A stretch of DNA of 59,488 nucleotides from an uncultured Clostridium sp. (GCA_945931665.1 CAMEPL010000005.1:1-59488), one strand, 5' to 3'; shown: positions 27,938 through 38,271, numbered from the stretch's first letter. Notes: a model not told the origin generated them from the letters alone. Numbers and translations are program-made.

Positions 27938-27938
27938 C

Positions 27939-28925
27939 ATGTATGCAAACATGGATAAAATAATCAATTATATTAATGAGGGTAACTATTTTATAGTTAC
28001 CTCTCATGTAAATCCAGATGGAGACAATATAGGTTCTACTTTATCTATGTATTACTATTTAAAATCTATAAACAAAGAAGTCTATTATGTATTAGATGAT
28101 GATACTCCTATTAACTTAAAATTTTTATTAGAAAATATAGAAATTTTAAGTTCTGAGGAGTTTACAAAATTAAATTTAAAAGAATTTAATTTAATATCTT
28201 TAGACTGTGGTGATTTAAATAGAATATGTGTAGATAAAACTTTAATAGAAAAATCTAAAAAATTAATATGTATAGACCACCATGCAAGTAATGACAATTA
28301 TGGTGATTTAAACTATGTAGTACCTGAAGCATCTTCAACTTGTGAACTTGTATATAATTTATTAAAAAGAATAAATGAAAAACAAAATACACAAGTTATA
28401 GATAAAAAAATTGCAACTGCACTATATACAGGTGTAGTAACAGATACAGGTAAATTTACTTATTCAAATACTCACCCTAGCACTTTTGATATGGCAAAAG
28501 AACTTTTAATGTTAGGTGCTGAGACAAATAAAGTTATCTGTGAAGTTTATGGCAATAATCCTTATAATTACTATAAATTATTAGGAGAAGCACTAAATAC
28601 ATTAGATATAATAGATACTAAGATTGCTGTTATAACATTGACTCAAGATATGTTAAAAAGAAACAATATAAGCTTTAAAGATACTGATGGTATTACGCCT
28701 TATTGTAGAGATATCGAAAATGTCGAAGTAGGAATTTTAGTAAAAGAAAAATCTTCAAATGAAATAAAAATAAGTCTTAGATCTAAAAATTATGTTGACG
28801 TAAGCCATATTGCACAAGTGTTTAATGGTGGAGGTCACGTAAGAGCTGCTGGATTAACTGTATTTAATGAAACGATAGAAAATGCAACTAAGATGGTAGT
28901 ATCTGAGACTTTAAAATATATTTAA
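27939..28925 (+). CDS. nrnA: Bifunctional oligoribonuclease / pAp phosphatase NrnA (DHH family)
   Basis: This 328-residue manganese-dependent phosphodiesterase degrades the short RNA fragments left by other RNases and hydrolyses 3'-phosphoadenosine 5'-phosphate. DHH motifs are visible: SHVNPDGDNIGS near the N-terminus, LISLDCGD, IDHHASN, and TDTGKFTYSNTHP. The DHHA1 motif GGGHVRAAG is near the end. The open frame extends 48 bases upstream inside rbfA, but ATG 27939 sits just after the rbfA stop with GGTGA upstream, so coupled initiation there is chosen. Confidence 0.93.
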   Translation: MYANMDKIINYINEGNYFIVTSHVNPDGDNIGSTLSMYYYLKSINKEVYYVLDDDTPINLKFLLENIEILSSEEFTKLNLKEFNLISLDCGDLNRICVDKTLIEKSKKLICIDHHASNDNYGDLNYVVPEASSTCELVYNLLKRINEKQNTQVIDKKIATALYTGVVTDTGKFTYSNTHPSTFDMAKELLMLGAETNKVICEVYGNNPYNYYKLLGEALNTLDIIDTKIAVITLTQDMLKRNNISFKDTDGITPYCRDIENVEVGILVKEKSSNEIKISLRSKNYVDVSHIAQVFNGGGHVRAAGLTVFNETIENATKMVVSETLKYI

Positions 28926-28935
28926 GGATGATATA

Positions 28936-29850
28936 ATGAATAAAATTATTAATATTTTAAAGCCAACAGGGATGACATCTCATGACGTAGTAAGTTGCGT
29001 TAGAAGAACATTAAATATGAAAAAAGTTGGTCATACAGGAACATTAGATCCAGATGCAGCAGGAGTCCTTCCTATATGCCTAGGAAGAGCGACTAAAGTA
29101 AGTGAACTTATTTTAAATAAAGATAAGTCTTATATTTGTGAATTAACGTTGGGAATAGAAACTGACACATATGATTCATCAGGGACTATACTATATAGAA
29201 ATGATAATCTAAATATAGAAGAATCAAAAATAAGAGAAGCCTTCAAATCACAAGAAGGGGAAATAGAACAACTTCCTCCAGTTTATTCAGCATTAAAAGT
29301 AAATGGTCAAAAAATGTGTGATTTAGCTAGAAAAGGTAAGGCTGATTTAATAGACGTAAAACCTAGAAAAGTAAATATAAAGAAAATCGATATTTTAAAT
29401 ATATCTCAAAATAAGATAACTTTTTATGTAGAATGTTCAAAAGGAACTTATGTAAGAAGTATATGTCACGATATAGGAGAATATTTAAAATGTGGAGGAC
29501 ATATGTCTTTCTTACTTAGAACTTCATCAGGAAGATTTAACCTTGAAAATGCAATAACTCTAGAAGAATTGGAATATTTAAAAGAAAATGGATGTTTAGA
29601 AGAACATCTATATGATGTGGATTATGTTTTAAACAATCTTTTAGAAGTAGAATTAAAACCTAATGCAAAAAAATATTATATGAATGGTGGAGCTATTGAT
29701 TCAAGAAGATTTACTATAAAAAAATCACAAAATAACAATACAGAAGACAACCTTGTCAGAGTTTATTGTGAAGATATTTTTATAGGTGTAGGAAAAATCT
29801 TAAAAGATAATAACACTATGATGTTAAAAAGTGATAAACTCTTTATATAG
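28936..29850 (+). CDS. truB: tRNA pseudouridine(55) synthase TruB
   Basis: This 304-residue enzyme converts U55 of tRNA to pseudouridine. The catalytic Asp is D38 in GTLDPDAAGVLP. KPTGMTSHDVV, PPVYSALKVNGQ and CSKGTYVRSICHDIG are further conserved motifs. AAGGATGAT precedes the ATG, ten bases after nrnA. The C-terminal PUA-like region is present. Confidence 0.97.
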   Translation: MNKIINILKPTGMTSHDVVSCVRRTLNMKKVGHTGTLDPDAAGVLPICLGRATKVSELILNKDKSYICELTLGIETDTYDSSGTILYRNDNLNIEESKIREAFKSQEGEIEQLPPVYSALKVNGQKMCDLARKGKADLIDVKPRKVNIKKIDILNISQNKITFYVECSKGTYVRSICHDIGEYLKCGGHMSFLLRTSSGRFNLENAITLEELEYLKENGCLEEHLYDVDYVLNNLLEVELKPNAKKYYMNGGAIDSRRFTIKKSQNNNTEDNLVRVYCEDIFIGVGKILKDNNTMMLKSDKLFI

Positions 29851-29878
29851 TAAATAATATTTCGGTGGGGAAAAAATA

Positions 29879-30808
29879 ATGAGAATTATAACATCTTTAG
29901 AAGAATTGGAACAAATAAATAAAAGTGTTGTCACGATTGGAAAATTTGATGGTCTTCATAAAGGACATAAAGTGCTTATAGAAAAGACTGTTTATTATGC
30001 CAAAAAAAATAACATGAAAAGTGTAGTATTTACCTTTTCAAATCATCCAGCCAATTTTTTTGAAAGTGAAAAGGTAAGAAAGATTATTACTAATAAAGAA
30101 AAAATTGATACTATGAAAAAGTTAGGAGTTGATATTGTCATAAATCTCCCTTTTGATGAATTTATGACAAAGATATCGGCTATAGATTTTGTAGAAAATA
30201 TTTTAGTAAAAAAATTAAATGCAAAAAAAGTATACGTGGGTCATGATTTTACCTTTGCAAGAAATAAAGAAGGAGATGCAATTTTATTGAAGGCATTAGG
30301 CGGAGAATATGATTTCGATGTTGAAATAGTAAAACCAATAAAAATAAATAATATAAGAGTTAGTAGCACATATATAAGAAATTTATTGGCTCAAGGTAAG
30401 GTTGAGAATGTAAAAGAATATTTAGGACATAATTATATCGTAGAAGGTAAAGTTATTGGCGGAAAACAATTAGGTAGAACTATAGGATTTCCAACAGCAA
30501 ACCTAAAATTTAAAGAAAACTTGATACTTCCAAGACCGGGAATATATGCTACAAAAGTTTATATTAAAGATAAAGTTTATATGGGTGCTACGAATATAGG
30601 ATTTAATCCAACTGTAAGAGCAGAAAAATTATCAATTGAAACTCATATATTAAAATTTAGTCAAGATATTTATGGTGAAACTATAAAAATCGAATTTTTG
30701 GAAAGACTTAGAGATGAAAAGAAGTTTGACTCTTTAGATAGATTAAAAGAACAACTAAAAAAAGATACAAAAAAAATATATGAAAAGTATATTTGCAAAA
30801 GTAATTAA
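29879..30808 (+). CDS. ribF: Bifunctional riboflavin kinase / FAD synthetase RibF
   Basis: This 309-residue enzyme makes FMN from riboflavin and then FAD. The N-terminal nucleotidyltransferase has GKFDGLHKGHKVLI and SSTYIRNLLAQG. The C-terminal flavokinase has GRTIGFPTANL, PRPGIYATKV and ETHIL. GGTGGGGAAA precedes the ATG. The order truB-ribF-rpsO is conserved in Firmicutes. Confidence 0.97.
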   Translation: MRIITSLEELEQINKSVVTIGKFDGLHKGHKVLIEKTVYYAKKNNMKSVVFTFSNHPANFFESEKVRKIITNKEKIDTMKKLGVDIVINLPFDEFMTKISAIDFVENILVKKLNAKKVYVGHDFTFARNKEGDAILLKALGGEYDFDVEIVKPIKINNIRVSSTYIRNLLAQGKVENVKEYLGHNYIVEGKVIGGKQLGRTIGFPTANLKFKENLILPRPGIYATKVYIKDKVYMGATNIGFNPTVRAEKLSIETHILKFSQDIYGETIKIEFLERLRDEKKFDSLDRLKEQLKKDTKKIYEKYICKSN

Positions 30809-30821
30809 CTTATGATAAAAT
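30793..30821 (+). promoter_or_regulatory. Candidate promoter for rpsO within the end of ribF
   Basis: TTGCAA (30793-30798) and TAAAAT (30816-30821) are 17 bases apart. They lie at the 3' end of ribF and would give rpsO a leader of about 90 bases containing the hairpin at 30837-30881. Confidence 0.55.
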
Positions 30822-30836
30822 AGACAAGGAAGTTAA

Positions 30837-30881
30837 CCATTACTCAGCATTTGAATACTCCAATCAATGCTTAGTAAATGG
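30837..30881 (+). promoter_or_regulatory. rpsO leader hairpin, candidate S15 autoregulatory element
   Basis: CCATTACTcAGCATT pairs with AATGCTtAGTAAaTGG around a 15-base loop. The stem has two internal mismatches and no T run follows. Ribosomal protein S15 represses its own mRNA in several bacteria by binding leader structures; this stem is in the right place, but I could not match it to a defined S15-binding class. Confidence 0.5.
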
Positions 30882-30917
30882 CGCTTATTAAAAAAATAAA
30901 CGGAGGTACATCACAAG

Positions 30918-31172
30918 ATGAACAAACAAGAAATAATCAAAGAATTCGGAAGAAAAGAAGGAGATACTGGTTCTCCAGAAGTACAAATAGCTTTATTAAC
31001 AGCTAGAATAAATGAACTAAACGACCATTTAAGAGTTCATAAAAAAGACCACCATTCAAGAAGAGGACTTTTAAAAATGGTTGGTAGAAGAAGAAACTTA
31101 TTAGCTTACCTAAAAGAAAAAGACCTAGAAGGTTACAGAGCTTTAATAGCTAAATTAGGTTTAAGAAAATAG
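30918..31172 (+). CDS. rpsO: 30S ribosomal protein S15
   Basis: This 84-residue primary 16S rRNA-binding protein carries [29 protein letters not shown] and [10 protein letters not shown]. It is about five residues shorter at the N-terminus than many S15 proteins, starting [15 protein letters not shown]. The ATG has GGAGGT upstream and no alternative start is in reach. Confidence 0.98.
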   Translation: MNKQEIIKEFGRKEGDTGSPEVQIALLTARINELNDHLRVHKKDHHSRRGLLKMVGRRRNLLAYLKEKDLEGYRALIAKLGLRK

Positions 31173-31189
31173 TTTTATTACTTTTGACT

Positions 31190-31224
31190 AAAAAGCAGGT
31201 ATACACAAATACTTGCTTTTTTTG
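31190..31224 (+). terminator. Rho-independent terminator after rpsO
   Basis: AAAAGCAGGTAT pairs with ATACTTGCTTTT (one G-U), followed by a T run. It ends the rimP-to-rpsO operon. Confidence 0.9.
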
Positions 31225-31302
31225 TATTTAAGATAGTAGGAATGGATATTATAAAGATATAATAAAAAGATATAACAAAGATTAAGCAAGGGGGCTTAGG
31301 TC

Positions 31303-32145
31303 GTGAAAATAAAACTGATTTATGACAGTATGTGTGATATTCCAGAAGAAATAAACAATAAAGAGTTTGTAGAAATGATACCCTTGACAATAAACGTAGA
31401 TGGTAAGGAGTATAAAGACGGAGTAGATTTCACAAAAGAAGAATTTTATAATATTTTAAAAGATAGCAATAATTTACCAAAAACATCACAAGTTACTTAT
31501 ATCGATTTTAAAGATATATTTGAGAAGTATACAAAAGATGGATATGATGTTATATGTATAACAGGGTCATCTAAAGCTTCAGGAACATATCAAAGTGCTA
31601 ATTTAGCAAAGGCTGATGTGGATGGAAATATATATATTTTTGATAGTTTATTCTTATCATTAGGAAGTGGTCAATATGTTATAAAAGCAAGCCACTTAAT
31701 TGAAGAAGGGGATTTGAGTGCTAGTGAAATAATTAAAGAGCTAGAAAAGATGAGAGATAGTGTAAACTTATTATTTGTTCCTTTTACACTTGAATATTTA
31801 AAACAAAGTGGAAGATTGCCAAATGTTTTATCTTTTGTTGGAAATATGCTAAGTATAAAGCCTATATGTACAATGCAAGATGGAAAAAGTAAAATCGTAT
31901 CAAAAGTTAGGGGAACTAAACAAATTGCCTCTAAGCTTGTAGATATGATTTTAGATTTAAATAACGGCAAACTAGAAGATAAAATTGTAACTATAGGTTA
32001 TGGATCAAATGAAGTTGATTTTAATAAATTACAAGAAGAAGTATCTAAAAGGATAAATGCTAAGAAAGTTTATATAACAAGAGGAGGATCTTGTATTTGT
32101 TCTCATACAGGACCTGAAATCTTAGCTATAAGTTCATCTTATTAA
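31303..32145 (+). CDS. DegV family fatty acid-binding protein
   Basis: This 280-residue member of the DegV/FakB family binds a fatty acid and presents it to a kinase (FakA) in organisms that have one. Family marks are YDSMCDIP at the start, YKDGVDFTKEEFY, TSQVTYIDF, SSKASGTYQSA (fatty acid carboxylate site) and a C-terminal SCICSHTGPEILAI. It begins at GTG 31303 with AAGGGGG upstream. It stands alone. The partner kinase is not in the window, so the specific role is inferred from family. Confidence 0.92.
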   Translation: MKIKLIYDSMCDIPEEINNKEFVEMIPLTINVDGKEYKDGVDFTKEEFYNILKDSNNLPKTSQVTYIDFKDIFEKYTKDGYDVICITGSSKASGTYQSANLAKADVDGNIYIFDSLFLSLGSGQYVIKASHLIEEGDLSASEIIKELEKMRDSVNLLFVPFTLEYLKQSGRLPNVLSFVGNMLSIKPICTMQDGKSKIVSKVRGTKQIASKLVDMILDLNNGKLEDKIVTIGYGSNEVDFNKLQEEVSKRINAKKVYITRGGSCICSHTGPEILAISSSY

Positions 32146-32388
32146 ACATAGATAATTAAATACATATAAAACTAAGCCTTATTGTTTATAATATAGAAAA
32201 TATTTATTTAAAGTATATATAGATAAATTTTCATGTATTTCAAAATTATAGTACATTTAGCTGTCAAATGTTAAAAAAATCGATAGTATACATTTTTTAA
32301 ATAAAGACTTTTTTATTTGTAATATTTTTGATAATATATTAGAGAGAATGAAAAAAGGGTTTTAGTATAAGAGGAGGTACAAGCATTA

Positions 32389-34494
32389 ATGTTTGAACAT
32401 AAAATTTTTAAAATGGAATTAGCAGGCAGAGAGCTGTCTGTTGAGATAGGCAAAATAGCACAATTAGCAAGTGGTAGTGCAATACTTCAATATGGGGAAA
32501 CTATGGTAATGGTTAACGTTTCGAAGTCAGCTGAACCTAGAGACGGAGTAGACTTTTTCCCTTTAAGTGTTGACTACGAAGAAAAATTATACTCAGTAGG
32601 TAAAATACCAGGTGGATTCTTAAAAAGAGAAGGTAAAGCATCTGAAAAAGCTACACTTACATCAAGACTTATAGATAGACCTATAAGACCATTATTCCCA
32701 AAAGGATTTAGAAATGATGTACAAGTTGTTGCGACTGTATTATCAGTAGACCAAGATTGTACACCAGACGTAGTAGCTATGATAGGTTCATCAGTAGCTT
32801 TATCAATATCAGAAATACCATTTAATGGACCAACTGGATCTGTCAATGTTGGACTTGTTGATGGAGCATTAGTAATAAATCCTACTGCAGAACAAAGAGA
32901 AAAAAGTTCCCTACATCTTACTGTTTCAGGAACAAAAGATGCAGTAATGATGGTTGAAGCAGGAGCAGATGAAGTACCTGAATCATTAATGCTTGAAGCG
33001 ATACTTACAGCTCATGAAGAAATCAAAAAAATAGTTGCATTTATAGAAGAAATAGTAGCTGAAGTTGGTAAAGAAAAAATGGAATTTATAGAACCTAAAG
33101 CTGATGAAGATATAGAAGCTAAAGTTCGTGAATTAGCTACTGACAAAATGAAACAAGCTGTAAGAGTAATCGAAAAATTAGAAAGACAAGAAGCTATGGA
33201 TGCTGTTAAGTCTGAAGTTTTAGATAGTTTCGATGAAGAAACACTAGAAGAATTCGAAGGTGATATAGTATCTGTTTTAGATAAAATAATAAAAGAAGAA
33301 GTTAGAAAAATGATAGTGCATGAAGGTAGAAGACCTGATGCAAGAAAAACTGACGAAATAAGACCGATATGGTGTGATTGTGGATTTATCCCTAGAACTC
33401 ATGGTTCAGGATTATTCACAAGAGGTCAAACTCAAGTAATGACTATAACAACTCTAGGAGCACTTGGAGATGTACAAATACTTGACGGATTAGATGAAGA
33501 AGAATCTAAGAGATATATGCACCACTACAACTTCCCAGCTTACTCTGTAGGTGAAGTTAGACCATCAAGAGGACCAGGAAGAAGAGAAATCGGTCACGGT
33601 GCATTAGCAGAAAGAGCATTACTTCCAGTAATACCATCTAAAGAAGAATTCCCATATGCAATAAGACTTGTTTCTGAAGTATTAAGTTCAAATGGTTCTA
33701 CTTCTCAAGGTAGTGTTTGTGGTTCAACTTTATCACTTCTAGACGCAGGTGTACCTATAAAAGATATGGTAGCAGGTATCGCTATGGGTCTTATAGAACA
33801 AGATGGTGAAATAGCTATACTTTCAGATATACAAGGTATGGAAGACCACTTAGGAGATATGGACTTTAAAGTTGCTGGTACAGAACACGGTATAACAGCT
33901 ATACAAATGGATATAAAAATAGCTGGTATAGATGAAGAGATATTAAGAACGGCTCTTGCACAAGCTAGAGTAGGTAGACTTCATATATTAAATGAAATGA
34001 GAAAAACTATAGACGCTCCAAGACCACATTTATCTAAATATGCACCAAAAATAGTAACTATGCATATAAATCCAGATAAAATAAGAGACGTTATAGGACC
34101 TGGTGGAAAAGTTATAACTAAGATAATAGATGAAACTGGAGTAAAAATAGATATAGAACAAACTGGTGAAGTATTTATATCAGGTATAGATGCTGAAATG
34201 ATAGAATTAGCACAAAAGAAAATATCAGATATAGTTGCAGAAGTAGAAGTAGGACAAGTATATAAAGGTAAAGTAACTAGAATACTTAATTTCGGTGCTT
34301 TTGTAGAATTACTTCCAGGTAAAGAAGGTTTACTTCATATATCTCATATAGCTCACGAAAGAGTAAATAAAGTTGAAGATGTATTAAATATAGGTGACGA
34401 AGTAGAAGTTAAAGTTACTGAAATAGATGAAAAAGGAAGAGTTAATGTATCTAGAAAAGCATTACTTCCTAAGCCAAAAAAAGATCATAAATAA
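32389..34494 (+). CDS. pnp: Polyribonucleotide nucleotidyltransferase (PNPase)
   Basis: This 701-residue trimeric enzyme degrades RNA 3' to 5' using phosphate. Two RNase PH domains (the second with [11 protein letters not shown] and [13 protein letters not shown]) flank a helical linker. A KH domain ([20 protein letters not shown]) and an S1 domain ([20 protein letters not shown]) lie at the C-terminus. GAGGAGGT precedes the ATG. The 243-base gap before it contains no convincing promoter that I can single out. Confidence 0.98.
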   Translation: MFEHKIFKMELAGRELSVEIGKIAQLASGSAILQYGETMVMVNVSKSAEPRDGVDFFPLSVDYEEKLYSVGKIPGGFLKREGKASEKATLTSRLIDRPIRPLFPKGFRNDVQVVATVLSVDQDCTPDVVAMIGSSVALSISEIPFNGPTGSVNVGLVDGALVINPTAEQREKSSLHLTVSGTKDAVMMVEAGADEVPESLMLEAILTAHEEIKKIVAFIEEIVAEVGKEKMEFIEPKADEDIEAKVRELATDKMKQAVRVIEKLERQEAMDAVKSEVLDSFDEETLEEFEGDIVSVLDKIIKEEVRKMIVHEGRRPDARKTDEIRPIWCDCGFIPRTHGSGLFTRGQTQVMTITTLGALGDVQILDGLDEEESKRYMHHYNFPAYSVGEVRPSRGPGRREIGHGALAERALLPVIPSKEEFPYAIRLVSEVLSSNGSTSQGSVCGSTLSLLDAGVPIKDMVAGIAMGLIEQDGEIAILSDIQGMEDHLGDMDFKVAGTEHGITAIQMDIKIAGIDEEILRTALAQARVGRLHILNEMRKTIDAPRPHLSKYAPKIVTMHINPDKIRDVIGPGGKVITKIIDETGVKIDIEQTGEVFISGIDAEMIELAQKKISDIVAEVEVGQVYKGKVTRILNFGAFVELLPGKEGLLHISHIAHERVNKVEDVLNIGDEVEVKVTEIDEKGRVNVSRKALLPKPKKDHK

Positions 34495-34538
34495 ATTTAA
34501 ATATATACTCTAAGTTACAATGTGACTTAGATATTACG

Positions 34539-34571
34539 AAAAATCTTTCCCATTTGGGAAAGATTTTTTTT
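34539..34571 (+). terminator. Rho-independent terminator after pnp
   Basis: AAAATCTTTCCC pairs with GGGAAAGATTTT around a short loop and is followed by seven T. A small CTAAGT/ACTTAG hairpin lies just upstream at about 34510-34530. Confidence 0.9.
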
Positions 34572-34662
34572 ATGGACAAGAAATTATTCTAAAGCGTGAA
34601 TAAAAAATCTCTTCCTTAAATAATATGTAATATAGGATTGTACTAATAAGGAGGAACCCAAT

Positions 34663-35415
34663 ATGGTGTTGATGGTAGTTAGTAAAAAAAAATTAAAGAA
34701 GATAATAATTTTTATCTTAATATTAGCCTTTATAATAGGTGGCATAGCGTACATATTAAAAAACAAAACACAAGACACTATGAATTTATTGGACTTAGCT
34801 CAAAATAATCAACCTTATACTATGGGAACAGCTCAAAATAGTGGTCACGTTGCAATTACTTGCAACGTGGATTTAGGCTGGGAAGATGAGTATATAGAGG
34901 GGATTTTAGAAGTATTAGATAAAGAAAATGTTAAAATAACTTTTGCAGTAACAGGTAAATGGGCAGAGAAAAATAAAGATATGCTGCTTAAGATACAACA
35001 AAAAGGTCATGAGATTGCAAATCATGGATATCAACATATAAACTACGATACATTGTCTTATGATGAAAACTTTAATGAAATAAAAAAATCACAAGATATT
35101 ATAGATGCTGCGACAAAACAAAAAAGTAAATTTTTTCAAGCTCCATCTGGTGCATTTTGTGATGACACAGTAAAAGCAGCTAATGACTTAGGGTATATAT
35201 GTTATAAATGGGATGTAGATACTATTGATTGGATGGACAAGGATAATCCAGATAAAATAATAGAAAGAATAAAAAGTAAAGACATAAAAGATGGAAGTAT
35301 AGTTTTGATGCATCCTACAAAGGCTACAACAATGTGTTTAGATGATATTATATCTATAATAAGAACTAGGGGATATGTTCCCGGCAAATTAAGTGATGTA
35401 TTTAATGAGCAATAA
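34663..35415 (+). CDS. ylxY: Polysaccharide deacetylase family protein, YlxY-like
   Basis: This 250-residue protein has one N-terminal membrane helix (about residues 10-28) and an extracellular NodB-homology domain. Motifs seen: CNVDLGWEDEY in place of the usual TFDDG, NHGYQH for the zinc histidines, QAPSGAF, WDVDTIDW and VLMHPT. The altered first motif is shared by the PdaB/YlxY subfamily as I recall it, so deacetylase activity is not assured. The position between pnp and the M16 peptidase gene matches ylxY in Bacillus. Four possible starts cluster at 34663-34672; the first has the best spacing to AAGGAGGA. Confidence 0.88.
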   Translation: MVLMVVSKKKLKKIIIFILILAFIIGGIAYILKNKTQDTMNLLDLAQNNQPYTMGTAQNSGHVAITCNVDLGWEDEYIEGILEVLDKENVKITFAVTGKWAEKNKDMLLKIQQKGHEIANHGYQHINYDTLSYDENFNEIKKSQDIIDAATKQKSKFFQAPSGAFCDDTVKAANDLGYICYKWDVDTIDWMDKDNPDKIIERIKSKDIKDGSIVLMHPTKATTMCLDDIISIIRTRGYVPGKLSDVFNEQ

Positions 35416-35495
35416 TTTTAACTTGTATAAATTAAATGTGTACACTATAATAAATACATATATAATTTTCAATATTTAAATAATTGGAGGACAGT

Positions 35496-36737
35496 ATGTA
35501 TAAATGTCAGACATTAAAAAACGGACTTACTATAATTGGGGAAGAAATACCTTACTTAAAGTCAATTTCATTAGGTGTTTGGGTAAAAGCTGGTTCGATT
35601 ATGGAGACAAAAGAAAATAGTGGAGTATCCCATTTTATAGAGCATATGCTATTTAAGGGAACAACAAATAGAACATCAAAAGAATTAGCGAGAGAGATAG
35701 ATAATTTAGGTGGAGTTATAAATGCTTTTACAAGTAAAGAATGTACTTGTTTTTATGTTAAGTTATTAGATGAACATATAGATATAGGAATAGATGTACT
35801 TAGCGATATGATACTTAATTCTCGCTTTGATGAACAAGACATAAAAAAAGAAAAATCAGTAATATTGGAAGAATTAAAGATGTATGAAGATTCTCCAGAT
35901 GACTTGGTATATGATTTATTACTTGAAAATATTTATAAAGACCATAGTCTTGGAATGAATATTTTAGGTGATAGACATTCTTTAAAAAACTTAAAAAGAG
36001 AAAATATTTTAGATTACTACAATGAATATTATGTGCCAAACAATTCTATAATATCTATTTGTGGTAATTTTAAATTTGAGGAAATAGTTAAACAAATAGA
36101 CGAAAAGTTCGAAACTTGGCAACCAAAATCAGTAGATATAACAACTACAAAACCAAGATTTAATCCTTGTATTGTAAAAAAGAATAAGGATATAGAACAA
36201 GTAAACTTAGCAATTAATTTAGATGCTATACCTATGACAAATGATAGAGAAGTTTATGCTTTATCAGTAGTAAACAATGTATTTGGAGGAAGTATAAGCT
36301 CAAGATTATTCCAGAAGATACGTGAAGAAAAAGGATTAGCTTATTCTATATATTCATCACAAACTTTATATGAAGATTGTGGTGAGTTGGGGATATTTGC
36401 TAGTACTAGTACTGAAAATATAGAAGAAGTATATAAATCGATATTAGAAGAAATAGAGCTAATTAGAAATGAATATATTTCGCCACAAGAGATACATGAA
36501 AGTAAAGAGCAACTAAAGGGAAGCTATATGTTAGATCTTGAGAGTACTAGCAGTAGAATGATGTCAAATGGGAAAAGTCTGCTTATGAGAAATAAAGTAG
36601 ATGATGAACAAGATATTATAGATTATATTAATGCAGTAGAATATGATGATGTAGTTAAAATAATCGAAAAAGTATTTAATACAGAAAACATAGGTGTTTG
36701 TATAGTAGGTAAAGATGTAGAAAACATAAATTTATAA
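35496..36737 (+). CDS. M16 family zinc metallopeptidase (YmxG/MlpA-like)
   Basis: This 413-residue insulinase-superfamily peptidase has the inverted zinc motif HFIEH at residues 46-50 and a second half with the family pattern YALSVVNNVFGGSISSRLFQ and EKGLAYSIYS. In Bacillus the homologue follows ylxY and precedes ymxH, exactly as here. Substrates are unknown. The frame runs back to a TTG at 35484, but TTGGAGGACAGT places the ribosome site in front of ATG 35496, which is chosen. Confidence 0.93.
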   Translation: MYKCQTLKNGLTIIGEEIPYLKSISLGVWVKAGSIMETKENSGVSHFIEHMLFKGTTNRTSKELAREIDNLGGVINAFTSKECTCFYVKLLDEHIDIGIDVLSDMILNSRFDEQDIKKEKSVILEELKMYEDSPDDLVYDLLLENIYKDHSLGMNILGDRHSLKNLKRENILDYYNEYYVPNNSIISICGNFKFEEIVKQIDEKFETWQPKSVDITTTKPRFNPCIVKKNKDIEQVNLAINLDAIPMTNDREVYALSVVNNVFGGSISSRLFQKIREEKGLAYSIYSSQTLYEDCGELGIFASTSTENIEEVYKSILEEIELIRNEYISPQEIHESKEQLKGSYMLDLESTSSRMMSNGKSLLMRNKVDDEQDIIDYINAVEYDDVVKIIEKVFNTENIGVCIVGKDVENINL

Positions 36738-36786
36738 ATCTTGACAATATTAAAAATGAATAATTTCTTATATTGGAGGGATATTT

Positions 36787-37032
36787 ATGTATTTATCTGA
36801 AATAGCGGGTAAAGAAATTGTAAACTTAGTCACAGGAGAGAGATTAGGGGTAGTCGGCGAATGTGATATTATAATAGATGAGGCTACAGGTAATATATTA
36901 GCCTTATCTATACCTAGAGAAAGAGGATTTTTAGGCCTTAGAAGAGATAAAGAAGTGTTGGAAGTTCCGTGGAGAAATGTTAGAAAAATTGGAAATGATA
37001 TGATAATAATAGAATATGAAGGAATATATTAG
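36787..37032 (+). CDS. ymxH: YlmC/YmxH family PRC-barrel protein
   Basis: This 81-residue single-domain protein shows LSEIAGKEIVNLVTGERLG, CDIIIDEATGNILAL and VPWRNVRKIGNDMIII, a PRC-barrel. Such proteins occur in spore-forming Firmicutes, often with M16 peptidase genes; function is unknown. TTGGAGGGA precedes the ATG. The aspartokinase gene starts nine bases after its stop. Confidence 0.9.
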   Translation: MYLSEIAGKEIVNLVTGERLGVVGECDIIIDEATGNILALSIPRERGFLGLRRDKEVLEVPWRNVRKIGNDMIIIEYEGIY

Positions 37033-37041
37033 GAGGATATT

Positions 37042-38250
37042 ATGGAGGTTTTAGTACAAAAGTTTGGTGGTACATCAGTAGCATCATACGAAAAGATGAA
37101 AGAAGTATGTAAGATAATAGAAGCACATAAGGAAAAATATAAAAATATAGCGGTTGTTGTTTCAGCTATGGGGAGAAAAGGGGCTCCATATGCTACAGAT
37201 ACACTTATAAGCATGTGTACTAATATAAATGATAGACCGACAAAAAGAGAGCTTGATATGATAATGTCATGTGGGGAAGTTATATCAGGAACAATACTTG
37301 CAACTATGTTAGATTCAATGGGTATACCAGCAACATTTTTAACTGGAACTCAAGCAGGTATAATAACTACAAAAGCATTTTCTAATGCAAAAATTAAAAA
37401 AATAAATCCAAAAAAAATCCAAAGAGAATTAGCTGATGGAAAAGTTGTAATTATAGCAGGGTTCCAAGGTGGAACAGAAGATGGAGAAATAACTACTTTA
37501 GGTAGAGGAGGCTCTGATACATCAGCAGTAGCTATAGGCAAGGCTTTAGGCAGTGATTTAGTTCAAATATATACAGATGTAGATGGTATAATGACAGCTG
37601 ACCCTAGAATAGAACCAGATGCTAAAGTATTAAAATATGTGGATTATGATGAAGTATTCCAAATGGCAGAAAATGGCGCAAAGGTTATACATCCAAGAGC
37701 TGTAGAACTTGCAAAAAATGCAGATATAATACTTCAAATAAAAAATACTTACAATCCAACATATGAAGGAACAAAAATAGGTCCTGCTAATATGCTTAAA
37801 GACGTATATGAAGATAGTTCAAAAGTCAAATTTATGAGTGCAGTTGCTCATAGAGATAAAATATCGCAAGTAAAAGTTATAGCAACAGAAGATATATTTT
37901 CTAGAATACTAAATGAAATGGAAGATAGACATATAAATATGGATATGATAAATTTCTTCACTGAAAAGAAAGCTTTTGCACTTGATGTAAGCAATCTTGA
38001 AGAAGTTGAAAACATATTAAAACAATATGACGTAGAATATAAAATAAAACCAGATTGTGCGAAAGTAACACTAATAGGAAATAAAGTTACTGAGACACCA
38101 GGTGTTATAGCAAAAATAATGAGAGCATTAAATGCTGAAAATGTAACTTTACTTCAATCTTCAGATTCATACAATTCATTATCTTGTCTTGTAGATGAAA
38201 AAGATATGGTAGCAACAGTACATGCTATACACAATGCATTTTCTGTTTAG
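37042..38250 (+). CDS. Aspartate kinase
   Basis: This 402-residue enzyme phosphorylates aspartate, the first step toward lysine, diaminopimelate, threonine and methionine. The kinase domain has VQKFGGTSVAS at the start, GRGGSDTSAVAIG and VYTDVDGI-like residues (IYTDVDGIMTADPR). Two C-terminal ACT domains (from about residue 265) should bind allosteric amino acids. The conserved location after ymxH recalls dapG of Bacillus, but I leave the symbol open because the paralogue cannot be fixed. GGAGGA precedes the ATG. Confidence 0.94.
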   Translation: MEVLVQKFGGTSVASYEKMKEVCKIIEAHKEKYKNIAVVVSAMGRKGAPYATDTLISMCTNINDRPTKRELDMIMSCGEVISGTILATMLDSMGIPATFLTGTQAGIITTKAFSNAKIKKINPKKIQRELADGKVVIIAGFQGGTEDGEITTLGRGGSDTSAVAIGKALGSDLVQIYTDVDGIMTADPRIEPDAKVLKYVDYDEVFQMAENGAKVIHPRAVELAKNADIILQIKNTYNPTYEGTKIGPANMLKDVYEDSSKVKFMSAVAHRDKISQVKVIATEDIFSRILNEMEDRHINMDMINFFTEKKAFALDVSNLEEVENILKQYDVEYKIKPDCAKVTLIGNKVTETPGVIAKIMRALNAENVTLLQSSDSYNSLSCLVDEKDMVATVHAIHNAFSV

Positions 38251-38271
38251 TATAAAAATACATAAAAATAT

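Noticed and set aside
27891-27938. Upstream extension of nrnA inside rbfA
   Set aside because: The extra 16 residues come from the rbfA coding region in another frame, have no ribosome site, and do not resemble the start of NrnA proteins.
30837-30881. Terminator between ribF and rpsO
   Set aside because: The hairpin is not followed by a T run, and the gene behind it is part of the same conserved operon.
34663-35415. Inactivated deacetylase pseudogene
   Set aside because: The altered first motif is, as I recall, typical of the PdaB/YlxY subfamily, and the frame and other motifs are intact.
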